A stretch of DNA of 64,000 bases from RHLJ01 sp048058975 (GCA_048058975.1 JBLLNP010000009.1:62001-126000), one strand, 5' to 3'; shown: positions 26,241 through 35,797, counted from the stretch's first letter. Notes: generated by a model from the letters alone, not told the origin. A program made the numbers and translations.

Positions 26241-28142
26241 TTAGTTTCCTCTTTGTCTAAGTATAGTTACAAGTTGCTGTCGCCAGGCTTGCACGCCTGG
26301 GAAATTTGGATTTATCTGAATAACCAGGTCAGCGATTTCGAGTGCTTTCTCGAACTGCCGACTTGTGCCGTAAGCCCCTGAAAGGTTATACAGCATTTGT
26401 GGATCGTTTGGATTGATTGCCCGTGATGCCTCAAGATATTCGATTCCTTTCAATGGATTTCCTTTCTGAACTTCTATAGCTCCAAGCATTTTAGTAATAA
26501 AAGCGTCATTGGGATTAATTTTATATGCCTTTTGGAGTAATGGTTCAGCATCTTCAAAATTATTCCGATCAAGATAAATACGGGCAGCAAATACGTAAGG
26601 GGAATCATTCCAGGGTTGGTTTCTTATTAAACCCAAATACTCAAGAACGGCTTTATCAGGTTGACCTGTTTTCGAATAGTAATCAGCCAGTTCAACTTTT
26701 GCTTTGTCCCATTGCAAGCTGGAATGAACCGTTCTGAATGCAAGACTATCGGCTATATTTTTCGTTTTATAGCTTCGAAAGTAGGGTTCCGGCTTCTCTC
26801 CAAGTACAAAAGGGAAACTTTGCTTAAGTGTCTCAACCCGGTGCCAGGCGATCCGGTGATCAAACTCCGAGAAATACATCCGATCTTTGTAGTTATTTAT
26901 ATTCTGAGAGGGTGCGATGTCCAGTTCTTCCAAAAGAGCAGTTGAAAATGCTTTGCCAATCAAGAAATAACCTTGTTGATTTGGATGCAAATGTTCCAGC
27001 ATCAAGTCAAAACCAATGATTCCGTTCTCAGCGTATTGTTTCATCTCCTCATGCGAAGGCACATATCGCACATGTTCGTTTTGTTCGGCAGTTGCTTTGA
27101 TAATTGCATTTATTTCTGAAGGAGCTCGAAATTTAAGTCCATCCAGATCTTTCGCGTAAATAAATTTTTCCAGTGCGGTTTCATAATCCTGGCTCTCATA
27201 AGCACTTTTGGCTTCATTGAAGATTTCAAGGGCAGGAGGTTGCTCTCCATCGGTAATGTTTACAAAAGGGGAGTGATCTTTAAGGTTGCTTCCCACACTT
27301 CCAAGAAAAACAGGGATTCCTTTTTTCCCAAAGGCTGATACAATTGCATTAATGTTACTTTCAAACTGAATCATTGCCAGTTCATGTTGTGGGCTCCCAA
27401 GCTCGATAGACCTTGAATCCACAATGCGTTCCATCAAAGTGGCATTTTGATCTACGGATTCACCGGAGAACGTTTCTGCAAACCACTTACCGGAATCCAC
27501 AATTATGGTTCTGAGAAGCATGAAGGTTTTAAAGCGTTGGAGTTTCAGATAAAAACGAACAAAGCCGGGAAATGCCCCGAGGTTTTCGTTTGAGCCCACT
27601 CCTAAAGCACCATAAAATTCGTTATGGCCGGCATAAATCATCACGGCATCAGGATCTTGTTCTATGATCTCGTCTACCTGATCGAACAAGGTGTAAGAAC
27701 TGATAGCGGAAATTCCCACATTCACAACTTCAACTTTACGATCGGGCATAGCGTCTTGTAAAACATCGCCTACGATTCGGGAATAGGTGCCGTTAAATCC
27801 ATACGGGTAGCCCGCCGCGCTTGAACCTCCCATTGCAAAAACCCGGTAGCCATTTTCGGGCTTCTCTTTTAGAAAAACATCGATGGAAGGATTTGGGATG
27901 GTTTTGGTGTAAAAGAAATAACGTGCTGCAAAATTTGGATTTGGAATCAGATGTTCGGCGGTGGGAATGTTTGGGTCGACGAAGAGCTCTGTATCTCCTA
28001 AATAGTTAGTGCTTCTAAGCACTAGTTCAAGAATGAGAAAGAAAAGAACTGGAATGGAAAAGGTGATGGCATAAAAAAAGACCTTTTTCTTAGCAGATAA
28101 AGGTTGTTTTGAACGTTTTCTTTTTCCTGATTTTTTCGACAT
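26241..28142 (-). CDS. SGNH-hydrolase/TPR fusion, membrane-anchored
   Basis: The 633 residues comprise a basic N-terminus, one membrane helix (about 25-47), a GDSL/SGNH hydrolase domain with blocks AMGGSSAAGYPYGFNG (nucleophile Ser), YAGHNEFYGALG and HLHPNQQGYFLIG (catalytic Asp/His region), and C-terminal TPR repeats (about 480-620). SGNH enzymes hydrolyse or transfer acyl esters, often on envelope polysaccharides; this one faces the periplasm. The substrate is unknown. It is co-directional with pduO (3 nt) and glmM (0 nt). Confidence 0.8.
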   Translation of the reverse strand: MSKKSGKRKRSKQPLSAKKKVFFYAITFSIPVLFFLILELVLRSTNYLGDTELFVDPNIPTAEHLIPNPNFAARYFFYTKTIPNPSIDVFLKEKPENGYRVFAMGGSSAAGYPYGFNGTYSRIVGDVLQDAMPDRKVEVVNVGISAISSYTLFDQVDEIIEQDPDAVMIYAGHNEFYGALGVGSNENLGAFPGFVRFYLKLQRFKTFMLLRTIIVDSGKWFAETFSGESVDQNATLMERIVDSRSIELGSPQHELAMIQFESNINAIVSAFGKKGIPVFLGSVGSNLKDHSPFVNITDGEQPPALEIFNEAKSAYESQDYETALEKFIYAKDLDGLKFRAPSEINAIIKATAEQNEHVRYVPSHEEMKQYAENGIIGFDLMLEHLHPNQQGYFLIGKAFSTALLEELDIAPSQNINNYKDRMYFSEFDHRIAWHRVETLKQSFPFVLGEKPEPYFRSYKTKNIADSLAFRTVHSSLQWDKAKVELADYYSKTGQPDKAVLEYLGLIRNQPWNDSPYVFAARIYLDRNNFEDAEPLLQKAYKINPNDAFITKMLGAIEVQKGNPLKGIEYLEASRAINPNDPQMLYNLSGAYGTSRQFEKALEIADLVIQINPNFPGVQAWRQQLVTILRQRGN

Positions 28143-28145
28143 AAA

Positions 28146-28691
28146 CTAACTCTTAGGAATCCAAGGGGTTTCTTCAGTACCTGATATATGATTTTCGTAT
28201 CGGCCTAATACAAAAAGAAAATCAGATAAACGGTTTAAGTATTTGATTGCTTCCGGGGAAATATCTTCCTCAGTTGTGCAATCAACAGTAAGGCGTTCAG
28301 CCCGTCGGCAAACTGTTCGTGCAAAATGGATAATGGAACCCGCTTTGGTTCCTCCCGGCAAAATGAAGTTTTTTAGAGGAGGAATTACTTCTTCCATGTC
28401 ATCAATGCCATGCTCAAGAAAGCTGATTTCTTCTTCTGTAATTCTATTAATTCGAGTTTCTTTAGAAAAAGGAGTGGCTAAATCCGCACCTAATATAAAA
28501 AGCTGTTCCTGAACAGAATTTAGAAGAGAGTTGGTTTTGTTAGAGTGGTTTTCTGCTATAACCATTCCAAGAACAGAGTTTAATTCGTCCACAGTACCAT
28601 AAGCTGCAATTCTTTTAGAGCTTTTAGAAACCGTTTGCCCTCCATACAGAGAGGTGCTTCCGCCATCGCCTTTTTTTGTATATATCTTCAT
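28146..28691 (-). CDS. Corrinoid adenosyltransferase, PduO type
   Basis: The enzyme adds adenosyl from ATP to cob(I)alamin to make coenzyme B12. The N-terminal ATP motif KIYTKKGDGGSTSLYGG, AYGTVDELNSVLGM and the C-terminal RTVCRRAERLTV are conserved. The ATG at 28689-28691 is chosen because it places the family motif at the protein start (181 residues); an upstream in-frame codon (28748) would add 19 unconserved residues. No cobalamin riboswitch was recognised upstream. First gene of the SGNH-glmM-amidase-msrB run. Confidence 0.92.
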   Translation of the reverse strand: MKIYTKKGDGGSTSLYGGQTVSKSSKRIAAYGTVDELNSVLGMVIAENHSNKTNSLLNSVQEQLFILGADLATPFSKETRINRITEEEISFLEHGIDDMEEVIPPLKNFILPGGTKAGSIIHFARTVCRRAERLTVDCTTEEDISPEAIKYLNRLSDFLFVLGRYENHISGTEETPWIPKS

Positions 28692-28829
28692 GAATAATTT
28701 TTGTGAAAAATAGGTGTTTGAAAGGACATATTCTGAGGTTTCCTGCACAGTTATGAGGCAATTATTTACATCCTTTTAGGGCAATCAAAGAAATATCCCT
28801 GTACTATCGTTCATCAAAAAAATAAATTT

Positions 28830-29579
28830 ATGAAACGACTTCTTCTTTTCTTTGTTCTCCTCATCAGTATTCAGCCAAATAGTATCGAAGCCAGGCAAAT
28901 AGAGAACGGTTACGATGTGATCGAGGCTATGTATGACAAATACCAGGGCAAGTGGTATAAACATTTGACGTTTACACAGAAGACTTCTTTTTATGGTCAG
29001 GATGGAAATGTTGCGAGAACCCAGGACTGGTATGAGGCTCTAACACTTCCGGGAAAATTAGCTATTCGTTTTGATACCAAAGACTCGAACAATGGAATTT
29101 TATTCAATGATGGAATTCAATACGGGTATGTGGATGGAGCGATGATTCAGGAAGCAGAACGTGTTCATGAGTTACTTGTACTTGGATTTGATGTGTACCA
29201 CCAATCACCGGATATAACGGCAACACAGCTAACCGGCCTTGGATTTGATTTGGAGCAAATGTATGAAGATGAATGGCAGGGTAGGAAAGTGTATGTAATT
29301 GGAGTAAATGAACCTGATACTACCGTTCCTCAATTCTGGATTGATAAAGAGAGGCTCTATTTTGTGAGGAATTATACCATTGGAAGGCAGAATACAATTC
29401 AGGAAGTGCAATTTAATAAGTACGAGCGGTTGGGTCAGGGTTGGATTGCTCCCGAGGTGATTTTTAAAGCCAATGGATTTTTAGGATTGCTTGAAGAATA
29501 CACTCAGATTGTAATTCCTGATTCTCTGAACCCGGAGATTTTTAATCCGGTTGTGTTTCCGGAAGTGGTTTGGGATTAG
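28830..29579 (+). CDS. Secreted LolA-like protein
   Basis: A 249-residue exported protein (signal peptide 1-21, ending IEARQ). The sequence KHLTFTQKTSFYGQDGNVAR, LTLPGKLAIRFDTKDSNNGI and FWIDKERLYFVRNYTIG shows the alternating strand pattern of LolA/outer-membrane lipoprotein-sorting folds. It may bind a lipid or lipoprotein in the periplasm; there is no direct evidence. It is divergent from pduO and ends 1 nt from the convergent radical SAM gene, with no terminator between. Confidence 0.65.
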   Translation: MKRLLLFFVLLISIQPNSIEARQIENGYDVIEAMYDKYQGKWYKHLTFTQKTSFYGQDGNVARTQDWYEALTLPGKLAIRFDTKDSNNGILFNDGIQYGYVDGAMIQEAERVHELLVLGFDVYHQSPDITATQLTGLGFDLEQMYEDEWQGRKVYVIGVNEPDTTVPQFWIDKERLYFVRNYTIGRQNTIQEVQFNKYERLGQGWIAPEVIFKANGFLGLLEEYTQIVIPDSLNPEIFNPVVFPEVVWD

Positions 29580-29580
29580 T

Positions 29581-30540
29581 TCACGCTGAACAACTTCCAC
29601 CACCCAATACACAAAACTGAGCACAATAAGGGTGATTCAGATATACCCGCTGGAAGGACTCTTCTAGAGTATTTCCAAGTATGAAATTCTCATCATAAGC
29701 AATAAGAGTGCAGGGTAAAACAACCGGCTTAATATCTCCTTTGCGTTTTACAACCATACGCTCATGAGCGCACATCTGCTGATTTGGGTGAACGTTCAGA
29801 ATATCCCAACAGGCGGTGGTAATTTCCGGAACATCCTTTTCACTAGACATTTCCGGGAATAGTACGATGTTGTCTCCGCGGGTCAGTTCGATATCAATTT
29901 GGTTGATATCCATCAATTCCTGATAGCCGGAAAGGGCATCATTGGGAGACTCACTGTACAAAGATCGACCTGCAATACTAATATTAAATCCTAAGTCGAA
30001 CAGCGATTTCATTGTTTTAAGAGTGCGATCGAAGGTTCCGGCTCCTCGCTCTTTTTCGTGTGCTTGCTTAGTAAAGTGATCGAGTGAAATCCGCAGTTTT
30101 AGTTTTTCTGGATGTGTACGGTTCAGTTTATCCAGTACGTTCAGATATTTATCGATGGCCCGGTAAGCATTTGTTAGAACCAGAACATTGAATCCGCGAT
30201 CTAGACATAGTGTGAGAATTGGAATGATCTCTTTATTTAGAAAAGGTTCACCTCCGGTAAATGAAATGTTCTCGGTTCCAAGGTTTAATGCTTCGATTTC
30301 ATCCAGATAGGTTTTTACTTCATCAAATGAGATGTATGAAAGTTCATCATTAGTAGGAGAGGATTCGATATAACAATTTTCACAAGCCAGATTGCAACGG
30401 GTTCCTGTGTTAAACCAAAGCGTTTCTAACTTAACCAAATCTATATAAGCCCGGTCTTCTCCTTTTGCTGTTTTTGTCTCTTCAACAAACTTACCCTTTT
30501 CATGGAAGTTTTTACTGATCTCCAATTCACGTAATAACAT
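29581..30540 (-). CDS. Radical SAM protein of unknown function
   Basis: A 319-residue enzyme with the [4Fe-4S]/SAM motif CNLACENC (CxxxCxxC) preceded by LWFNTGTR and followed by the SAM-binding ISFTGGEPFLN. The C-terminal part has extra cysteines (TACWDI, QMCAHER, VLPCTLI, then YCAQFCVLGGGSCSA ending the protein), resembling an auxiliary-cluster SPASM-like region. The substrate is unknown. No RiPP precursor or transporter gene lies next to it; neighbours are YigZ and a LolA-like gene. Confidence 0.82.
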   Translation of the reverse strand: MLLRELEISKNFHEKGKFVEETKTAKGEDRAYIDLVKLETLWFNTGTRCNLACENCYIESSPTNDELSYISFDEVKTYLDEIEALNLGTENISFTGGEPFLNKEIIPILTLCLDRGFNVLVLTNAYRAIDKYLNVLDKLNRTHPEKLKLRISLDHFTKQAHEKERGAGTFDRTLKTMKSLFDLGFNISIAGRSLYSESPNDALSGYQELMDINQIDIELTRGDNIVLFPEMSSEKDVPEITTACWDILNVHPNQQMCAHERMVVKRKGDIKPVVLPCTLIAYDENFILGNTLEESFQRVYLNHPYCAQFCVLGGGSCSA

Positions 30541-30587
30541 TAATGCCCTGAAATGATTTTAATAATATTGAACGATGATAATAAGAT

Positions 30588-31214
30588 TCAGGCGCTAACC
30601 GAAATGTAACTTTTATGTAACATCTCGAACTCTATAGAAAGGTGTTTGAGAGATGAGATTTCTTCAATGTATTTCTGAACAAGTTGAACTGGACAGGCAT
30701 AGATTTTCCTCACCGATTCCAGATATTCCGATTCCTGTTCTACAAGTTCGAAGTTCGTTTCCAGCTTTTGGATTATATTTTCCTGAGAATAGGGGTACCT
30801 GATTTCCACAAGCTGAACTCGGATAATAGTTCGAAAAGAAACTTCCGAAAGGCATAATTCAGCAGTGCCGCCATAGGCTTGTATGAGCCCGGATTTGCCA
30901 AGTTTTGTACCTCCGAAATAACGAACAACCACCATTCCCGCATTAATTAAATCATAAGACTTTAATTGATTGAGAATAGGAAGCCCCGCTGTACCAGAGG
31001 GCTCTCCATCATCACTACTGAATTCTAAAACTGAATTTGGGTCAACACGGAAGGCATAACAGTGATGGGAGGCATCAGGGTAGTTTTTCTTTATCTGATC
31101 CAGATATTCTCTGAATTGAGTTTCATCTTCACAATAAAACAGAAAGCCCAGAATTTTTGAACCCAGCTCTCTAAGGGTGGCCTCAGTATTTTTAGATATA
31201 GTTTTAAAACTCAT
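30588..31214 (-). CDS. YigZ/IMPACT-family protein
   Basis: The 208 residues have the IMPACT domain core: DASHHCYAFRV, SSDDGEPSGTAGLPILNQL and VVVRYFGGTKLGKSGLIQAYG, followed by a C-terminal ferredoxin-like domain. Bacterial YigZ proteins are small and cytoplasmic; a role in translation or ribosome rescue is suggested by homology to eukaryotic IMPACT but is unproven. It lies upstream of the radical SAM gene on the same strand (47 nt), so they may be co-transcribed. Confidence 0.9.
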   Translation of the reverse strand: MSFKTISKNTEATLRELGSKILGFLFYCEDETQFREYLDQIKKNYPDASHHCYAFRVDPNSVLEFSSDDGEPSGTAGLPILNQLKSYDLINAGMVVVRYFGGTKLGKSGLIQAYGGTAELCLSEVSFRTIIRVQLVEIRYPYSQENIIQKLETNFELVEQESEYLESVRKIYACPVQLVQKYIEEISSLKHLSIEFEMLHKSYISVSA

Positions 31215-31420
31215 GGTCAGAATATAGCTATTTAATGATCTCCCCTGTATCCCGTCCTCAATAAGGAGGGAAGGTTTTTCATCAAATTTAGGAATTGGCT
31301 CATAACCAGCGGAGGTAACAAAGAAAGGGACACTAAATCCGGGTCTTATTTAGAGCTTTTCTACCTTGCCATTAGTACCCAAAAAACCGATTTTCCGAAC
31401 CGAATTTGGGCACTTTAAAA

Positions 31421-31440
31421 GTTTCAAAAAAAATTGAAAC
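31421..31440. promoter_or_regulatory. Inverted repeat upstream of sdhC
   Basis: GTTTCAA (31421-31427) and TTGAAAC (31434-31440) flank six A residues. The symmetric site lies 50 nt upstream of the sdhC ATG, where an operator or promoter element would be expected. The 276-bp spacer also carries fragments that resemble the genome's repeats (near 31244-31275). Confidence 0.35.
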
Positions 31441-31490
31441 TAAGCAGAATTCAGACGTGTTTAGCACTAAAAATCAAACTAACGAAATTA

Positions 31491-32189
31491 ATGCCTTCAC
31501 TTAAACAAGCTCTAAGTTCTCAGGTAGGTCGTAAAATTATGACTGGGATTACCGGGATTGGGTTGATGTTCTTTTTGATTGGTCACCTTGGTGGTAATCT
31601 TACAATTTTTGGAACAGCAGACGCCTTTAATATTTACACAAAAACATTAATGGATTTAGGTCCTCTTCTATATGTGATAGAAGCCGGACTGGCCTTCTTC
31701 TTTTTATACCACACAGTGTTAGGTGTCTCCATCTGGTTAGGAAGACGGAAAGCAAGACCTGAAGGGTATGATACTTATAAATCCAAAGGAGGTCCAAGCC
31801 ACCAAAGCCTTGCATCCAGAAGTATGATTATCTCGGGTTCGGTTATTTTCATCTTTCTTGTTCTCCATATTATCCACTTTAAGTTTGGTGCTGATTACAC
31901 TACAATGATCGATGGAGAGCAAGCCCGGGACCTCCGAAAACTTGTAATTGAAGAATTTCAGAAAACCTGGGTAGTAATTGGGTACGTATTTGTTCTTGTG
32001 CTGGCAATCTTGCATTTATCTCATGGGTTTTGGAGTGCGTTTACTTCATTAGGGATGAAACATGGTGAAACTTCTAAGAAAGTTCAGCTAGCGGCGTACG
32101 CTTTCGGGATTATTCTAATGCTCGGATTTATATTTATCCCGCTGTACATCTACTTCACCGGCGGCGAAGGATCATTAATTAGTTATTAA
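31491..32189 (+). CDS. sdhC: Succinate dehydrogenase cytochrome b subunit
   Basis: A 232-residue protein with five membrane helices, the single-subunit cytochrome b558 type found in Bacteroidota. Conserved features are SSQVGRKIMTGITGIGLMFF, GHLGGNLTIF (haem ligand His), YHTVLGVSIW and HLSHGFWSAF. It anchors SdhAB and passes electrons from succinate to menaquinone through two haems. The ATG at 31491 gives the family-typical MPSLKQAL start; an upstream TTG at 31434 is less likely. sdhA follows after 13 nt. Confidence 0.93.
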   Translation: MPSLKQALSSQVGRKIMTGITGIGLMFFLIGHLGGNLTIFGTADAFNIYTKTLMDLGPLLYVIEAGLAFFFLYHTVLGVSIWLGRRKARPEGYDTYKSKGGPSHQSLASRSMIISGSVIFIFLVLHIIHFKFGADYTTMIDGEQARDLRKLVIEEFQKTWVVIGYVFVLVLAILHLSHGFWSAFTSLGMKHGETSKKVQLAAYAFGIILMLGFIFIPLYIYFTGGEGSLISY

Positions 32190-32202
32190 GGGAGTTTAAG
32201 AA

Positions 32203-34125
32203 ATGAAATTAGACGGAAAAATACCTGAAGGGCCACTGGAACAGAAATGGAGCCTTCATAAAAAGAATATGAAACTTGTGGCGCCAAACAATCGCCGGAA
32301 GTATGAAGTAATTATTGTAGGAACCGGACTTGCAGGCGGTGCTGCTGCTGCAAGTTTGGCTGAAATGGGCTATAAAGTAAAAAGCTTCTGCATTCAGGAT
32401 TCTGCCCGGCGAGCGCACTCCATTGCAGCTCAGGGTGGGATAAATGCTGCTAAAAACTATCCTAATGATGGAGACAGTGTTTGGAGATTATTTTATGACA
32501 CCATCAAAGGAGGGGATTACCGCTCAAGAGAAGCTAATGTATATCGACTGGCTGAAGTGGCCAATAACATTATTGATCAGGCCGTTGCTCAGGGAGTTCC
32601 TTTTGCCCGCGAATATTCAGGTTTGCTCGATAACAGATCTTTTGGTGGTGCTCAGGTATCCAGAACATTTTATGCACGTGGCCAGACAGGTCAGCAGTTA
32701 CTGCTAGGGGCTTATCAGGCAATGATGCGTCAGGTTCAGGAAGGTGGTGTTGAATATTTCCCTCGCCACGAAATGCTGGAAGTAGTAATTATTGATGGAA
32801 AAGCGAGAGGAATTATTACCAGAGATCTCGTTTCCGGTGAAATAAAAAGACACGAAGCCGATGCTGTTGTACTGGCTACCGGCGGTTATGGAAATGTGTT
32901 TTATCTTTCAACCAATGCCAAAAACTCGAACGTGACCGCGGCCTGGAGAGCGCACAAAAAAGGAGCGCTTTTTGCGAATCCTTGCTTTGTTCAGGTTCAT
33001 CCAACCTGTATTCCCGTTTCTGGTGACTATCAATCCAAACTTACACTTATGAGTGAGAGTTTGAGAAACGACGGAAGAGTTTGGGTTCCACGAAAGAAAG
33101 GAGACGATCGCCATCCAAATGATATTCCTGATGAGGAACGATATTATTATTTAGAAGAGCGCTATCCAAGTTTTGGTAATCTGGTACCTCGTGATGTGGC
33201 ATCCAGGAATGCGAAGCTTGTTTGTGACGACGGACTTGGAGTAGGAGAAACCGGACTAGCGGTCTATCTGGATTTCCGGGATGCGATTAAGCGGGATGGT
33301 TTAGATACTATTTCCGCTAAATATGGAAACCTGTTTGATATGTATCACAATATCGCAGGAGAAAATCCATACAACCAGCCAATGAAGATTTATCCAGCGG
33401 TTCATTACACAATGGGAGGTCTTTGGGTTGATTATAACCTGATGACCAATATACCAGGACTCTTTGCAACTGGTGAGGCCAATTTCTCCGATCATGGTGC
33501 GAACAGACTTGGAGCGAGTGCATTGATGCAGGGTCTCTCTGATGGATACTTCGTACTTCCTGCAACTATAGGTAATTATCTTGCGGATGAAGAAATCGGT
33601 AAACGCTATGGAACCGATCATACCGAGTTTGAAAAAGCAGCAGCAGAAGCACAGGCTCAGATTGATAAGCTGCTAAGTATCAAAGGAAAGCGTACAATTG
33701 TCGATTTCCACCGGACTCTTGGTAAGATTGTTTGGGATAACATCGGGATATCCCGAAACAAAGAAGACCTTGAGAAAGCTATTAAAGAAATTCAGGAGCT
33801 TCGTGAAGAGTTCTGGTCCAATCTGTATGTGCCGGGAGACAAGAATAACTACAACAAATACCTGGAATTTGCGGGGCGTGTTGCAGATTTCTTTGAGCTG
33901 GCAGAGTTGATGGCAAAAGATGCGTTGGATCGGGAAGAGTCCTGTGGTTGTCATCTTCGGGAAGAGTTCCAATCGGAAGAAGGAGAAGCTATCCGTAACG
34001 ATGCAGATTTCTCCTACGTTTCCGCATGGGAATACCAGGGAGTAAATGGAGAACTGAAGGCACAACTCCACAAAGAAAATCTTGAATTTGAATTCGTTGA
34101 ACTAAAACAAAGATCATATAAATAA
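32203..34125 (+). CDS. sdhA: Succinate dehydrogenase flavoprotein subunit
   Basis: The 640-residue subunit oxidises succinate to fumarate. It shows the FAD dinucleotide motif VIIVGTGLAGGAAAASLAEM, the covalent-FAD histidine segment ARRAHSIAAQGGINAAKNY, the active-site region RHEMLEVVII, and TGEANFSDHGANRLGASAL. Length and insertions fit the B-type (Bacteroidota/epsilon) SdhA. It lies between sdhC and sdhB in one operon. Confidence 0.97.
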   Translation: MKLDGKIPEGPLEQKWSLHKKNMKLVAPNNRRKYEVIIVGTGLAGGAAAASLAEMGYKVKSFCIQDSARRAHSIAAQGGINAAKNYPNDGDSVWRLFYDTIKGGDYRSREANVYRLAEVANNIIDQAVAQGVPFAREYSGLLDNRSFGGAQVSRTFYARGQTGQQLLLGAYQAMMRQVQEGGVEYFPRHEMLEVVIIDGKARGIITRDLVSGEIKRHEADAVVLATGGYGNVFYLSTNAKNSNVTAAWRAHKKGALFANPCFVQVHPTCIPVSGDYQSKLTLMSESLRNDGRVWVPRKKGDDRHPNDIPDEERYYYLEERYPSFGNLVPRDVASRNAKLVCDDGLGVGETGLAVYLDFRDAIKRDGLDTISAKYGNLFDMYHNIAGENPYNQPMKIYPAVHYTMGGLWVDYNLMTNIPGLFATGEANFSDHGANRLGASALMQGLSDGYFVLPATIGNYLADEEIGKRYGTDHTEFEKAAAEAQAQIDKLLSIKGKRTIVDFHRTLGKIVWDNIGISRNKEDLEKAIKEIQELREEFWSNLYVPGDKNNYNKYLEFAGRVADFFELAELMAKDALDREESCGCHLREEFQSEEGEAIRNDADFSYVSAWEYQGVNGELKAQLHKENLEFEFVELKQRSYK

Positions 34126-34131
34126 TTTTAT

Positions 34132-34193
34132 GCCACGAAATCACAAAAGCACTAATTAGTAATTAAACTTTTGTGTTTCCGTGTTTTAGTGGC
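34132..34193. repeat. Imperfect inverted repeat between sdhA and sdhB
   Basis: GCCACGAAATCACAAAAG (34132-34149) pairs with the start and end of 34168-34193, which read CTTTTGTGTTTC and TTTAGTGGC, with an 8-nt interruption on the right arm. It fills most of the 88-nt spacer within the operon and may be a dispersed repeat or an mRNA-stabilising hairpin. Confidence 0.65.
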
Positions 34194-34213
34194 GAATAAT
34201 AAAGAGTGATACT

Positions 34214-34966
34214 ATGAGTAAAAATATGACCATTCACTTGAAGTACTGGAAGCAGGCAGGACCTGATGCAAAAGGGTACTTTGAAGAGAAGACTTTAGAT
34301 ACTGTAAACGAACACATGTCTTTCCTTGAAATGCTGGATGTACTCAATGAGGAACTTCAGTTGGAAGGTAAAGATCCGGTTGAATTTGACTATGATTGTC
34401 GAGAAGGGATTTGCGGTTCCTGCAATCTTGTAATTAATGGACAGGCACATGGGCCAAAAGCTAAAACAGCGTGTTGCCAACTCCACATGCGAACCTATAA
34501 CGATGGCGATCATATCACTATTGAACCACCAAGAGCCGCTGCATTCCCAATCATAAAAGATTTGGTAGTAGATCGCTCCGGTTTCGATCGCATTATAGAA
34601 GCAGGAGGATATGTTTCTGTTAAAACAGGTTCTGCTCAAGAGGCTAATTCTATCCCGATTGAGAAAGAACATTCTGATTTGGCATTCGATTATGCTACAT
34701 GCATTGGCTGTGGAGCTTGTGTTGCAGCATGCCCAAATGCTTCCGCTTCGTTATTTACAGGTGCAAAAATTGCACACTTAGGAAAGCTCCCACAAGGGGA
34801 ATTAGAACGAACTAAACGCGTAGTGGCAATGGTCGATCAAATGAAAGAAGAAGGCTTCGGCGACTGCTCAAATTATGCAGAATGTGAAGCTGTTTGCCCG
34901 GTGGGTATTTCAATTACTGCTATTGCAGAAATGCGCCGCGATTATGTGAAAGCGATGTTTAGTTGA
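34214..34966 (+). CDS. sdhB: Succinate dehydrogenase iron-sulfur subunit
   Basis: The 250-residue protein carries the three clusters: [2Fe-2S] in DYDCREGICGSCNLVI with a later CCQLHM Cys, [4Fe-4S] in CIGCGACVAACPN, and [3Fe-4S] in CSNYAECEAVCPVG. It relays electrons from FAD in SdhA to haem in SdhC. It ends the sdhCAB operon at a strong terminator. Confidence 0.96.
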   Translation: MSKNMTIHLKYWKQAGPDAKGYFEEKTLDTVNEHMSFLEMLDVLNEELQLEGKDPVEFDYDCREGICGSCNLVINGQAHGPKAKTACCQLHMRTYNDGDHITIEPPRAAAFPIIKDLVVDRSGFDRIIEAGGYVSVKTGSAQEANSIPIEKEHSDLAFDYATCIGCGACVAACPNASASLFTGAKIAHLGKLPQGELERTKRVVAMVDQMKEEGFGDCSNYAECEAVCPVGISITAIAEMRRDYVKAMFS

Positions 34967-35013
34967 AATAGATGAGTTTTTGAGAATGAATCTTTAGTTC
35001 ATTCAGGGAAATT

Positions 35014-35048
35014 AAAAAGCCACCTTGTTCAGAGGTGGCTTTTTTTAT
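35014..35048 (+). terminator. Intrinsic terminator after sdhB (copy 1 of an identical pair)
   Basis: Stem AGCCACCT (35018-35025) and AGGTGGCT (35033-35040), loop TGTTCAG, seven T. The 35-nt segment is identical, loop included, to 37627-37661, after the flotillin gene. Confidence 0.95.
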
Positions 35049-35122
35049 AAAAAACCTATTGGTAAATAAGTTGATTTTTGGTATTTACGAAGTGTACTTA
35101 ATGTTGGTTTTTCTGTTGATCC

Positions 35123-35785
35123 ATGTTTGAATATTTGTTTGAGCCATACAATACTCCGTTTCTATATGCATTCTATTTTATGCTTGGAATCATGGGGTTG
35201 GAAATCATCTCGCTAGTAGCTGGATTAGGACTTTCTGAGATCATAGATAATCTATTTGATGCTACAGATGTTGGACTCGAAATAGACGCTAATGTTGAAG
35301 GCGATGTAGAAGTACAGGGGAGCTTTCTATCTAAATACATAGCATGGATTAAAGTAAAAAATGTACCAATGCTTATCCTTGTGATTGTTTTTTTAGCTTC
35401 TTTTTCAATTACAGGTTTTATTGGCCAAAGTGTTTTGAGTCGTTTTCTCAGCTTCACTCTTCCACTATGGTTGGCAGTTCCTACTGCTATGATTGTAGGG
35501 TTTCCTGGCTACAAAATTGTTTCTAAGTTGCTTGGTGAAAAACTGTTCAAAGAAGAGACCTCTGCACTTTCTGAAAAAACATTTATAGGTGAAATTGCAG
35601 AAATAAATATAGGAACAGCAAAGGTTGGGTTCCCGGCTGAAGCAAAGTATAAGGATCAGTTTGGGCAGCTTCATTATTTTATGGTAGAACCTGAAGAAGA
35701 GGAAGGTGAGTTCGTTCAGGGGACTAAAGTAAAACTTACAAAAAGAGACAACAGATCATTTAAAGCTGTAAAGATTAATCAATAA
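35123..35785 (+). CDS. YqiJ-like NfeD/OB-fold membrane protein
   Basis: The 220-residue protein has three membrane helices (about 12-34, 84-105, 112-132) and a C-terminal OB-fold of the NfeD class (SEKTFIGEIAEINIGTAKVG, then VQGTKVKLTKRD). Proteins of the YqiJ type are encoded directly before YqiK flotillins, as here (12 nt). They help flotillin form membrane assemblies. Enclosed by two identical terminators as a two-gene unit. Confidence 0.82.
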   Translation: MFEYLFEPYNTPFLYAFYFMLGIMGLEIISLVAGLGLSEIIDNLFDATDVGLEIDANVEGDVEVQGSFLSKYIAWIKVKNVPMLILVIVFLASFSITGFIGQSVLSRFLSFTLPLWLAVPTAMIVGFPGYKIVSKLLGEKLFKEETSALSEKTFIGEIAEINIGTAKVGFPAEAKYKDQFGQLHYFMVEPEEEEGEFVQGTKVKLTKRDNRSFKAVKINQ

Positions 35786-35797
35786 CCTATTTATACA

